Origin: Streptomyces sp. NBC_00490
GTDB taxonomy: Bacteria; Actinomycetota; Actinomycetes; Streptomycetales; Streptomycetaceae
Length of the DNA: 64,000 bases
Assembly (NCBI RefSeq): GCF_036013645.1
Contig: NZ_CP107869.1
Location: 5,332,001 to 5,396,000 of the forward strand
Direction of reading: 5' to 3'
Shown: piece after piece, positions 12,914 through 19,035 of the stretch
Position numbering within the stretch: the stretch's first letter is position 1
How the letters are laid out: every line of letters begins with the position of its first letter
Program-made: the position numbers and the translations under genes
The notes under the pieces: model-generated
What the model saw: only the letters and a program-made list of their open reading frames with translations
Databases searched by the model: none
What the model was told of the DNA's origin: nothing

Positions 12914-13147
12914 TCAGTCCTCGTCGAGGCGGGGGTAGTCGTGACCGGGCGGCGGGTAGGCACCCACGTGGTGGGCACGGCACTCGGCTTCCAGAGCACC
13001 GGCTATGACCTCGGTGAAGTCGTCCGCGGCCAGGCCGAAGTGGAGACCGTTCCTCAAGCTGTCGCACAGGTAGCCCAGCCGGCCGTTGTCGTCGCGCTCG
13101 TGCGGGGTGAAGCCGTACTCGTCTCGCTCGATTCGGTGCTGGTCCAT
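12914..13147 (-). CDS. small AYPPPGH-tail protein (copy 2)
   Basis: A 77-residue protein. The N-terminus is charged (MDQHRIERDEYGFTPHERDD); the second half, LAADDFTEVIAGALEAECRAH, and the tail GAYPPPGHDYPRLDED align with the product at 10619-10837. It follows traSA in the transcript and precedes the second zinc-finger-like gene by five bases. No family name is recognised. Confidence 0.7.
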   Translation of the reverse strand: MDQHRIERDEYGFTPHERDDNGRLGYLCDSLRNGLHFGLAADDFTEVIAGALEAECRAHHVGAYPPPGHDYPRLDED

Positions 13148-13159
13148 GCCGATGTCTCC

Positions 13160-14479
13160 CTACTTGACCAGTGACGCAGCGGTGGCGGACGGTGCCAGGA
13201 CGTGAGGCCGGAAGGCGTCGAGGAAGGGCAGGTCCGGCACCAGGTGAGCGAAGTCCCGGCAGGTGGCGGCGACTTCATCGCGGGAGGTCTCAGGGGTGCG
13301 GATGCGGCTCCAACCGCCGGAGGCATCGGTAGCCACGGCCGTACCGGGTCGATTCGCGGGGATCACGCACGCGGCCGGCACGGCAGTCGGAGCCACGTCC
13401 TTCAGCCCCATCTCGGCGGTTTCCTTGTCGTTGACCCGGTGCACCACCCGGCCCGTGAGCTGAGCACGGAGCATGGTGGCGCCCTTGCCCAGGTCGGAAC
13501 CGAAGCGCTGACCGCAGATCTCCAGATAGATGCCGACCGCACGGGCCATCTGCGCCAGCCGGATCAAAGCGGTGACGATCCGGGTGCGGCGGTCCTCATC
13601 CTCTTTGCGGGAGATCAGGAAGAGTTCTGCGATCTCGTCGACCAGCACCACAATCGGTGCCGGCCGCAGGTCCGCCGGAAGCTCCCAGATGTCCGAGACG
13701 CCGTGCAGGTTCAGCAGGTCGAAACGGTCTTCCATCTCAGCGACCAGCACATCGGCCAGCGAGGCGGCATCATCCGGATTGGTCGCCAGCGCTGACAGGC
13801 GAGGAGCGAACACGGACTGTTCCACCCCGCGCTTGCAGTCCATCCCCACCAAAGCGACCGGCAGTTGAGCCAGCCCCTTGATCAGGTTGCGCTGATACAT
13901 GGACTTGCCCGAGGAGTTGGCCCCCAGGGTGAGCGCCATCGGGGCTTTGAGGTAGTCCCGCTCGAACGCGGTCCCGTCATCGCGCAGCGCGACCGGCACG
14001 ACCATGTCGTGAGGCTGTGCCTTACGCGGCATCCGCACCCGACGCAGCACGTCATACCCGGTCATCCGCAGTTCGACGAATCCCGGCTTGGTCGCCACGA
14101 TCCGAATCGCGTGGACACCCCAGGCGTGCCGAAGACGCTCCGTCGAGGCGATCATGTCGGCGGGCTCCAGACCAGCCGGAAGCCGCAGCGTCACCCGCAG
14201 CCCCGTCGAGGTGGGCCGCACCCGGCGGATCTTCGGTGCGACCGGCTGCACCTCACGACGGGCCACGTTGCGAGCCATGAACGCCCGCAGGCCGGACGGC
14301 TGCACCGTCAGACCACACACGTCCATCGTCGAGCGGTAGGAGAACGTGAACCGGCCCCACGTGGCGGGCAGACCGACCAACGACCAGTACGCGCGAGGGG
14401 CGCGGTACTTCGCGTAGCCGAGCCCACCGGCACCGGCCGCAGCGCCGCCCAGCTCGAACCAGGTAGCGACGTCGGCCAT
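13160..14479 (-). CDS. traSA: TraSA-type FtsK/SpoIIIE DNA translocase
   Basis: The conjugation motor of AICEs, which moves double-stranded DNA between hyphae as a hexameric ATPase. It has 439 residues. There is a short hydrophobic N-terminal segment (ELGGAAAGAGGLGYA), an intermediate region, Walker A GANSSGKS at about residue 190, and Walker B IVVLVDEIAEL at about residue 275. The sequence ICGQRFGSDLGKGATMLRAQLTGRVVHRV is typical of plasmid Tra ATPases. It lies two bases after the SCO3933-type gene. Unregulated tra is harmful in this family, which explains the KorSA-type operators at the head of this operon. Confidence 0.93.
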   Translation of the reverse strand: MADVATWFELGGAAAGAGGLGYAKYRAPRAYWSLVGLPATWGRFTFSYRSTMDVCGLTVQPSGLRAFMARNVARREVQPVAPKIRRVRPTSTGLRVTLRLPAGLEPADMIASTERLRHAWGVHAIRIVATKPGFVELRMTGYDVLRRVRMPRKAQPHDMVVPVALRDDGTAFERDYLKAPMALTLGANSSGKSMYQRNLIKGLAQLPVALVGMDCKRGVEQSVFAPRLSALATNPDDAASLADVLVAEMEDRFDLLNLHGVSDIWELPADLRPAPIVVLVDEIAELFLISRKEDEDRRTRIVTALIRLAQMARAVGIYLEICGQRFGSDLGKGATMLRAQLTGRVVHRVNDKETAEMGLKDVAPTAVPAACVIPANRPGTAVATDASGGWSRIRTPETSRDEVAATCRDFAHLVPDLPFLDAFRPHVLAPSATAASLVK

Positions 14480-14481
14480 GA

Positions 14482-14811
14482 TCAGGCCCCCAGCGGGGTG
14501 ATCGCGACCGCACTGAACGCGATACCGGTGCGCTTCTCACCCTTGATCACGTTGTCCCAGTCACGCGCCTTCAGGCCGATGACCTTGACCGGCATCCCCG
14601 GCACGAGGCCCTCGGGGTAACCGTTCTCCGGGACCGAGACCTTGAGAAGGTTCCCCTCCCCCTCGTCCGAGACCAGCAGGCCCACGGTCGACATGGGCTG
14701 ACCCTCCTGGTTCACGGCCCGCTCACCGGTCTGGAAGTTCTTCACCTTCGGTTCGGGCGCAGTCGCCACAAACACCACCGCAGTCGAAGTGTCGATCTTG
14801 AACGACGGCAC
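14482..14811 (-). CDS. SCO3933-family regulatory protein
   Basis: A 109-residue protein from GTG 14811, preceded by GAGGAG. It is predicted all-beta (FKIDTSTAVVFVATAPEPKVK, TVGLLVSDEGEGNLLKVSVPENGYPEGLVPGMPVKVIGL), compatible with an OB-like fold. It is the first gene of the long leftward transcript running through traSA. Homologues in this position on AICEs are called SCO3933-family regulatory proteins; the mechanism is not established. The promoter upstream carries two copies of the 16-bp operator. Confidence 0.8.
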   Translation of the reverse strand: MPSFKIDTSTAVVFVATAPEPKVKNFQTGERAVNQEGQPMSTVGLLVSDEGEGNLLKVSVPENGYPEGLVPGMPVKVIGLKARDWDNVIKGEKRTGIAFSAVAITPLGA

Positions 14812-14842
14812 TGCATCTCCTCTAACAGAGTGGATCTCCTGC

Positions 14843-14858
14843 ACTCATGTACAGGAGT
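14843..14858 (-). promoter_or_regulatory. KorSA-type operator, tra promoter proximal
   Basis: ACTCATGTACAGGAGT, an imperfect inverted repeat around TGTACA, identical to the copy at 14879-14894. It sits between the tra promoter and the first gene. Confidence 0.75.
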
Positions 14859-14868
14859 TACGTGTAGA

Positions 14869-14897
14869 AGAGTGCCTAACTCATGTACAGGAGTCAA
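14869..14897 (-). promoter_or_regulatory. promoter of the tra operon
   Basis: Read on the minus strand, TTGACT (14897-14892) and CACTCT (14874-14869) are separated by 17 bases. The upstream operator copy covers the -35 and spacer; the second copy lies just downstream of the expected start point. This is a classic arrangement for repression. Confidence 0.65.
14879..14894 (-). promoter_or_regulatory. KorSA-type operator, tra promoter distal
   Basis: ACTCATGTACAGGAGT, overlapping the -35 element of the tra promoter. It is 36 bases (centre to centre) from the other copy. Confidence 0.75.
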
Positions 14898-14945
14898 GCG
14901 CTATGGAGGTGCCGGCCGCGAAGTGGCTTGAAAGAAGCGGGCCCG

Positions 14946-15725
14946 TCAGTCCCTTGCAGCGAAGCGGTAGTCCAAAACGAACTGGTCAGCAGCCATGATG
15001 GTGTCGCAGACCTCGACCACTCGTTCATCGTCTGAAAAGGCACTGCGGACCAGGTGGATGACCGGGGCGCCGGGGCTCAGGGCAAGGGCGGTCGCCTCTG
15101 CCTTGGTGGCCAGTCGTGCCCTCACGGTCTCGATGAACTCCGCCAACATGTGACCGTGCTCTTCGAGGCGAGCGTAGATACCACCGCCGCCCGGGTTCTC
15201 GGCGAACATCTCGGGGATGTCCTTCACCACGTCCCATGGCAGGTAGGACGTTGCCTCTTCGGTGGGGATGCCATCGCGAAAGTACCTGCGCTTGCGGGCT
15301 AGAACCTTGGTTCCGGTCGCGACGTTCAATCGCTCCGCGATCTCGGCTGGCGCGTCGACAGGGCCGACGTACAGCACGTTCACGGAGGGAGTGCCGCCAG
15401 ACTGTTCAGCTTCCGCGAGATAGGCAGCCTTGCCGGCCTTGCGGTGCGCCCGACGAAAACGATCGGACGACTTCCGCTGAACAGGGGGCCGCGAGCGGAC
15501 GAAGGAACCACGCCCGTGATGGGTCTCGATCAACTGCGCCGCGCGCAGCTCGGCAACCGCCTTGCGTACGGTCCCTGAGGCGACGCTGTACCGAGTCATC
15601 AGCTCGGTCTCGCTGGGTACCGGAGACCCAGGCTTCAATGCCCCTGATCTGATCTGTGCTGCGAGATCATCCGCGATCTGGAGGTACTTCGCCTTGGCCG
15701 AAGATGTCACGTCGCCTGTCGCCAT
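14946..15725 (-). CDS. korSA: GntR/HutC-family repressor (KorSA-like)
   Basis: A 259-residue regulator. The N-terminal winged helix-turn-helix (YLQIADDLAAQIRSGALKPGSPVPSETELMTRYSVASGTVRKAVAELRAAQLI) and the C-terminal UTRA ligand domain (from about residue 95) define the HutC group of GntR proteins. In pSAM2 KorSA represses its own gene and pra, keeping the element integrated. Here a copy of the shared operator overlaps the divergent korSA/Nudix promoters, and two more control the tra operon, so autoregulation and repression of transfer are inferred. The start at ATG 15725 has GGGAGA upstream. Confidence 0.88.
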   Translation of the reverse strand: MATGDVTSSAKAKYLQIADDLAAQIRSGALKPGSPVPSETELMTRYSVASGTVRKAVAELRAAQLIETHHGRGSFVRSRPPVQRKSSDRFRRAHRKAGKAAYLAEAEQSGGTPSVNVLYVGPVDAPAEIAERLNVATGTKVLARKRRYFRDGIPTEEATSYLPWDVVKDIPEMFAENPGGGGIYARLEEHGHMLAEFIETVRARLATKAEATALALSPGAPVIHLVRSAFSDDERVVEVCDTIMAADQFVLDYRFAARD

Positions 15726-15745
15726 AGTCCTACAGTCTCCCCTAT

Positions 15746-15761
15746 TCTCCTGTACATGAGT
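15746..15761. promoter_or_regulatory. KorSA-type operator at the divergent promoter
   Basis: TCTCCTGTACATGAGT, the reverse complement of the tra-promoter operators with one mismatch. It covers the start codon of the Nudix gene and the space after its -10 element, and lies 20 bases before the korSA start. Confidence 0.75.
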
Positions 15762-16217
15762 AACAGCCGCCCACAGAACCCGTCAACGCCGCTCCACTCG
15801 GTGTCCGTGGCGGGAGTCGTTGTGCGCGAGGACGGGCGTGTTTTGGTGATCCGTCGTGCCGACAACGGCAAGTGGGAGCCGCCCGGCGGGGTGCTTGAAC
15901 GTACGGAAGCCATCGAAGATGGGGTCTGTCGCGAGGTGTACGAAGAGACCGGGATCAAGGTGCGCGTAGAGCGCTTGACCGGCGTCTACAAGAACATGAC
16001 AGTCGGCGTTGTCGCCCTGGTATTCAGGTGTCAGCCCGAAGGCGGTCACGAACAGCTCTCGGACGAGTCGACCGCTGTTGCATGGCTCACCCCGGACGAG
16101 GCAGTAGCGGCGATGAGTGAGGTCTACGCGGTTCGCATCACGGACGCTTTGCGCGACGAGGCGCCGCACATCCGGACGCATGACGGCCGCAAGCTGACAC
16201 CGCTGGTAGGCAACTGA
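15756..16217 (+). CDS. Nudix hydrolase (Pif-like)
   Basis: A 153-residue protein with a complete Nudix box at about residues 50-72 (GGVLERTEAIEDGVCREVYEETGI; pattern Gx5Ex7REx2EExG all present). Nudix enzymes hydrolyse nucleoside diphosphates linked to other groups; the substrate is unknown. In pSAM2 the pif gene, which blocks re-entry of the same element (transfer immunity), encodes a Nudix-motif protein next to korSA, so this is probably its counterpart. The ATG has no ribosome site; TATTCT seven bases upstream looks like a -10 box, implying a leaderless transcript. Confidence 0.82.
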   Translation: MSNSRPQNPSTPLHSVSVAGVVVREDGRVLVIRRADNGKWEPPGGVLERTEAIEDGVCREVYEETGIKVRVERLTGVYKNMTVGVVALVFRCQPEGGHEQLSDESTAVAWLTPDEAVAAMSEVYAVRITDALRDEAPHIRTHDGRKLTPLVGN

Positions 16218-16267
16218 CCTTCGGCCGGGGATCCCGACCTGTTACAGGTTTCTCTACCTCATCAAGG

Positions 16268-16285
16268 GCCCGCGCAAGCGCGGGC
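16268..16285 (+). terminator. hairpin after the Nudix gene
   Basis: GCCCGCGC and GCGCGGGC form an 8-bp stem about 50 bases after the Nudix stop. No T run follows. Confidence 0.5.
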
Positions 16286-16486
16286 TGGCCCCTTGGGCCT
16301 GGCCCCTCTGCGCCTTCGGCGCCGGGGCCTGGCCCCTGGGGCCGCAAGCATGTTACGGCCCGGACGGTAGAGCCCTAGACGGGCAAGCCACGGTCAAGAC
16401 GGATGCCTCCGGCGGGGGATCGGCCGGCACCGGGGTGGAGGGGGCGCCGTACGCGACTGCGGGTTCGTAGTGGCGTACGCGGTAGG

Positions 16487-16636
16487 GCTTCCATCCCGTC
16501 CACCATCGACCCAGGCAGAGCCGAGCAGACGCGGCCCATGGCGTCCAGGTCGTTCGTACAGTGGCGCGCTCCACCTGGACGCCATGAACCACGCCCGCTC
16601 CACGGTGTGTGGGTCGACGGCGGACGGGATGGAAGC
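16487..16636. repeat. 150-nt nested inverted repeat
   Basis: The outer arms are 27 nt (16487-16513 and 16610-16636) and match in 25 positions. Inside them 16537-16550 (CATGGCGTCCAGGT) and 16573-16586 form a perfect 14-bp stem with a 22-nt loop. The mirror symmetry of two nested stems indicates selection for a folded single strand. Candidates are a single-strand initiation site like sti/ssi of Streptomyces rolling-circle plasmids, or a structured RNA. Confidence 0.8.
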
Positions 16637-17275
16637 TGGGGTGAGTGGTGGGTGTTATGGGTGGCCTGTACCGCGGGGAGTAGGGACGCGGCACAGGCCC
16701 ATGGTTCTCAGTGGTGGTGATTCCACCAGTAGAGCGCCAGCGCTCCGATCCCACTCAGACTGGCCTTCACGCCGACGCGCATGAGTTCATCCGTAGCGGA
16801 GTTCATGAGGCGGCGGAAATGATGTCGTGCCGACCGTTGTTCCAGTTCAGCCCGTATGCGCCTTCGCGAGCGGGCAGGCTGAAGAGCCTTCGCAGTGGGG
16901 CATTGTCGGACCCGGCACCTACACTTCCTGTAGCTGGGAATCGTGGCCTCCTTTGGTTGACGTCCCAGATGGTGATGGCGGCCTCCTGCGTAGGACCAGG
17001 GGGCCGCCGCCATTTCTGACGGAGGCCTGTGACCGCGCTAGAACAGTCTGACGCACGGCACTGACAGTAGGAGGCTCTAGGGGTCAAGCCAGTTCGCACA
17101 ATTGTGCATGTACTGGATGAAGCGCGACAGGCGACTTGGGCCTCGGGCACTGCACCTCTGCCCTTGACGTCGATCCTCTTGGCCTTCCCTGCTAGGTCCA
17201 CCACGACGGATATGACTGCGTCAGGGAGAGCCTTTGTACGAGTCGAGGCACAGCAACTTCTGCCTTGAATTTGCC

Positions 17276-17281
17276 GCTAGC
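17276..17281. repeat. GCTAGC, one flank of the dnaA-like insert
   Basis: GCTAGC at 17276-17281 and again at 17452-17457 brackets 170 bases, of which 17320-17451 encode the DnaA-like residues. Both copies are in the same phase of the surrounding gene (Ala-Ser), consistent with a target duplication or microhomology-mediated insertion. Confidence 0.55.
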
Positions 17282-17298
17282 GTGCAGTTCGGTCATGG

Positions 17299-17592
17299 CT
17301 ACGTCAGTGCAGAACAGGAGGTCGACTCCTTGTTCGCGAGGAACTGGATGTCGTCGACGGGGAAGATGCCCATCTCGCGGTACCGCTTGCGGAAGCTGTC
17401 GCCCTTGCCGTCGTGGATGGAGTTGGCGAACTCGTTGGTGAACTCCTCCTGGCTAGCTTTGTGTTCGACGATGACCGACATGCTTGACCTGAGGTTCTCG
17501 TCGTCGGAGTTGTCGATGATCTCCCACAGGCAGTGCAGCAGGACAGGGACGCCGTTGCCCTCACTGGCCAGCTCCCTCGAGTCGGCACGCAC
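17299..17592 (-). CDS. 97-residue chimeric ORF with DnaA-like and ParE-like segments
   Basis: This frame starts at GTG 17592 and has no strong ribosome site. At residues 19-33 LLHCLWEIIDNSDDE matches the topoisomerase IV ParE N-terminal motif (M/L-HCLWEIIDNSVDE) in about 13 of 15 positions. At residues 49-90, EEFTNEFANSIHDGKGDSF, FRKRYREMG and VDDIQFLANKEST match the DnaA AAA+ Walker B region with few changes; the usual hydrophobic pair before VDD has become FP. Codon third positions are GC-rich as in real genes. Whether it is expressed is unknown; it may be only a relic inside the broken gene. Confidence 0.45.
   Translation of the reverse strand: MRADSRELASEGNGVPVLLHCLWEIIDNSDDENLRSSMSVIVEHKASQEEFTNEFANSIHDGKGDSFRKRYREMGIFPVDDIQFLANKESTSCSALT
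17452..17457. repeat. GCTAGC, other flank of the dnaA-like insert
   Basis: The second copy of the hexamer flanking the dnaA-like segment; see 17276-17281. Confidence 0.55.
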
Positions 17593-17633
17593 CGCGAAGG
17601 CCTGGAGGCCTTGACTAGGCGCAATCGAATGGA

Positions 17634-17649
17634 TGTTTCACGTGAAACA
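17634..17649. promoter_or_regulatory. parS centromere site (exact)
   Basis: TGTTTCACGTGAAACA, a perfect 16-bp palindrome matching the ParB-binding parS consensus. It lies inside the integrated element. The stop codon of the 44-codon ORF (17638-17772) is within it. Confidence 0.88.
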
Positions 17650-17883
17650 CGACTCGGAGATGCGGCGGACGGTGATCGCTTCGATCTCGTGCAGGACCCA
17701 GTCGAAGAGGTACGTGAAGTGCTCGTTACACACAGTCTTCGTGCCGTCAAGCGGCTCACTGGTGTCTGACATCAGAGGCTGACACCAACAGGGACGGACA
17801 GGCGCGCAACGAGACGGACTCCGGCAACCAGTCCGACGCGGCCCGGCTGCGGCCTTATAGGTGCACCGGACGGCAGGGATCGA

Positions 17884-17927
17884 CCTGATAAGGATGAGGC
17901 CACAGGTTCAAATCCTGTTAGCCCCAC
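17884..17927 (+). other. attR of the integrated element
   Basis: A 44-base duplicate of the tRNA-Ile 3' part (7180-7223). It cannot form a tRNA because the 5' half is absent. Confidence 0.93.
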
Positions 17928-18000
17928 AGACAAAGATCGAGAAGTCGGGTGTCTCCCCAGTGGGAGGCACCCGTTCTTCGTTGTGGCAGCAGCAAGATGA

Positions 18001-18026
18001 CCCCCCGGTCGATAAAGACCGGGGGG
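18001..18026. terminator. terminator after attR
   Basis: CCCCCCGGTC and GACCGGGGGG form a 10-bp perfect stem with loop GATAAA, followed by TTT. Before integration this would have been downstream of tRNA-Ile. Confidence 0.85.
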
Positions 18027-18100
18027 TTTCGCTTGTCTGTACGTCCATGCAGCGGGCGGGTACGCAAGTTCGCCGTTACATCGGGGAAGGGACGGCGCCG

Positions 18101-18454
18101 TCAGCGCTGGAGGGGTGTGGCCGGCTCTGCGGCCGAGTCGTCACAGGGGGGCGTGGCCCCCTCGGCCCCCTCGGCGTCCTCCGTGTCCGTGGGCGGGCGG
18201 TGGCGGCAGCTGGGGGTCTTGCCGTGGGCCTCGGCTCGGATGCGCTGCTTCATCGTGGGGGGCAGGGCCCTGGTGGCGGACCAGGGCCAGAGGGATGGCG
18301 CCGGTGTCTTGGCCTCGGTGCTGCTGTTGCGGGTCGGCTCGGTCTGCGGTACGGCCGCGGCGGCGGTCGTGGTGATGAGTCCGAGCGTCGTGCACAGCGC
18401 CAGGAGGGCGGTGACGATGGCGGTCCACAGGTTCATGACCTTGTTCTGGGCCAT
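18101..18454 (-). CDS. small secreted or anchored protein, DUF6344-like
   Basis: A 117-residue protein from the ATG at 18454, preceded by GAGGGG. The N-terminus MAQNKVMNLWTAIVTALLALCTTLGLITTTAAAA is a signal peptide or membrane anchor. A conserved-looking WPWSATRALPPTMKQRIRAEAHG segment follows, and the tail is acidic and disordered. It resembles the Streptomyces DUF6344 family; no function is known. It lies just outside attR and is convergent with the terminator. Confidence 0.65.
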   Translation of the reverse strand: MAQNKVMNLWTAIVTALLALCTTLGLITTTAAAAVPQTEPTRNSSTEAKTPAPSLWPWSATRALPPTMKQRIRAEAHGKTPSCRHRPPTDTEDAEGAEGATPPCDDSAAEPATPLQR

Positions 18455-18792
18455 GGCCCCTCACTTTCGGGTTGGGCGATTTGCGTACTTTCCTCATGAT
18501 GTGTATGGGGGCGGCGAAATCATGGACCGACGCCCGTGGCGCGTCGATGTTCAGATGAACACCACTCGGATGGGTGCAAGAACCCTGAAAAGTGGAGGAG
18601 AGTGGAGGAGAAGGCTCAAAGTGACCGTCCGTGGAGGTGTGATCACCCTCCGATCGGAGTGGTGTCATCCGCTTCTACTGCGGTGTCCAGGGCGGAAGTT
18701 GAGGGGCTGACGCAGGTCACCGATCGGTATCGGTCGGTGTGTATAGTCGGGCGCCAGAGGTCCCCTACGTCAAGGAAAGACGAGGTCGCACG
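18455..18792. other. intergenic region before DLW-39 gene
   Basis: A 338-base gap between divergent small genes. TATAGT at 18742 is a possible -10 element for the DLW-39 gene. Nothing else is recognised. Confidence 0.5.
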
Positions 18793-18921
18793 GTGAAGAA
18801 GCTTCTCCTGGTCGCACTGGCCGCCATCGGCGGGCTCCTCGTGTACCGCCAGATCCAGGCGGATCGCGCCGAGCAGGATCTGTGGACGGAGGCGACCGAC
18901 TCCGTGCCCACGGGTTCGTGA
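18793..18921 (+). CDS. DLW-39 family peptide
   Basis: A 42-residue peptide from GTG 18793 with AAGGAAAGACGAGG upstream. The hydrophobic segment KKLLLVALAAIGGLLVYRQIQ is followed by AEQDLWTEATDSVPTGS, containing the DLW that names this family of very short actinobacterial membrane proteins. Function is unknown. It is conserved near gyrA and tRNA genes in Streptomyces. Confidence 0.85.
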   Translation: MKKLLLVALAAIGGLLVYRQIQADRAEQDLWTEATDSVPTGS

Positions 18922-19035
18922 GTACCGACATTCGGTTCTGAACAGACCCCGGCCGCCTCGCGGTCGGGGTTTTGTGTTGCGCGAGACGCAGCCGGGCAGG
19001 ATGAGCCACGATCAGGCGACGGCGAGGGGTGGCGC

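Larger units (their letters stand above)
16218..17086. other. element right-end noncoding region
   Basis: No convincing gene. It holds a small hairpin after the Nudix gene (16268-16285), a duplicated GGCCTGGCCCCT at about 16293 and 16328, a very large nested inverted repeat (16487-16636), and two more hairpins: GGCCTGT with ACAGGCC near 16660-16700, and TGGTGG with CCACCA near 16711-16728. A short minus-strand ORF ending GALALYWWNHHH (from 16806) has one hydrophobic helix but no clear start signal. The density of hairpins suggests a single-strand replication origin or structural RNA rather than coding sequence. Confidence 0.55.
17089..17772 (-). pseudogene. broken gene interrupted by a dnaA-like segment
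   Basis: Read leftward from 17772, an ORF of 44 codons (MSDTSEPLDGTK...SESCFT) ends inside parS. A second frame then carries VRADSRELASEG, LLHCLWEIIDNSDDE and SMSVIVEHKAS. After an inserted segment the text resumes with ASGKFKAEVAVPRLVQRLSLT, shifts frame into AVISVVVDLAGKAKRIDVKG, and shifts again to RFIQYMHNCANWLDP and a stop. Removing the insert between the two GCTAGC copies joins EHKAS to GKFKAE in frame, which supports one ancestral gene with at least two or three frame breaks. The family is not recognised. An uninterrupted 97-codon frame (17299-17592) survives across the insert and could still be translated. Confidence 0.55.

Noticed and set aside
16353..16754. Overlapping ORFs on both strands between the Nudix gene and attR
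   Set aside because: They run through the long inverted repeat, lack ribosome sites and show no coding-like pattern.
17884..17927. A second tRNA-Ile
   Set aside because: Only the 3' part from the anticodon loop is present; it is the attR duplicate.
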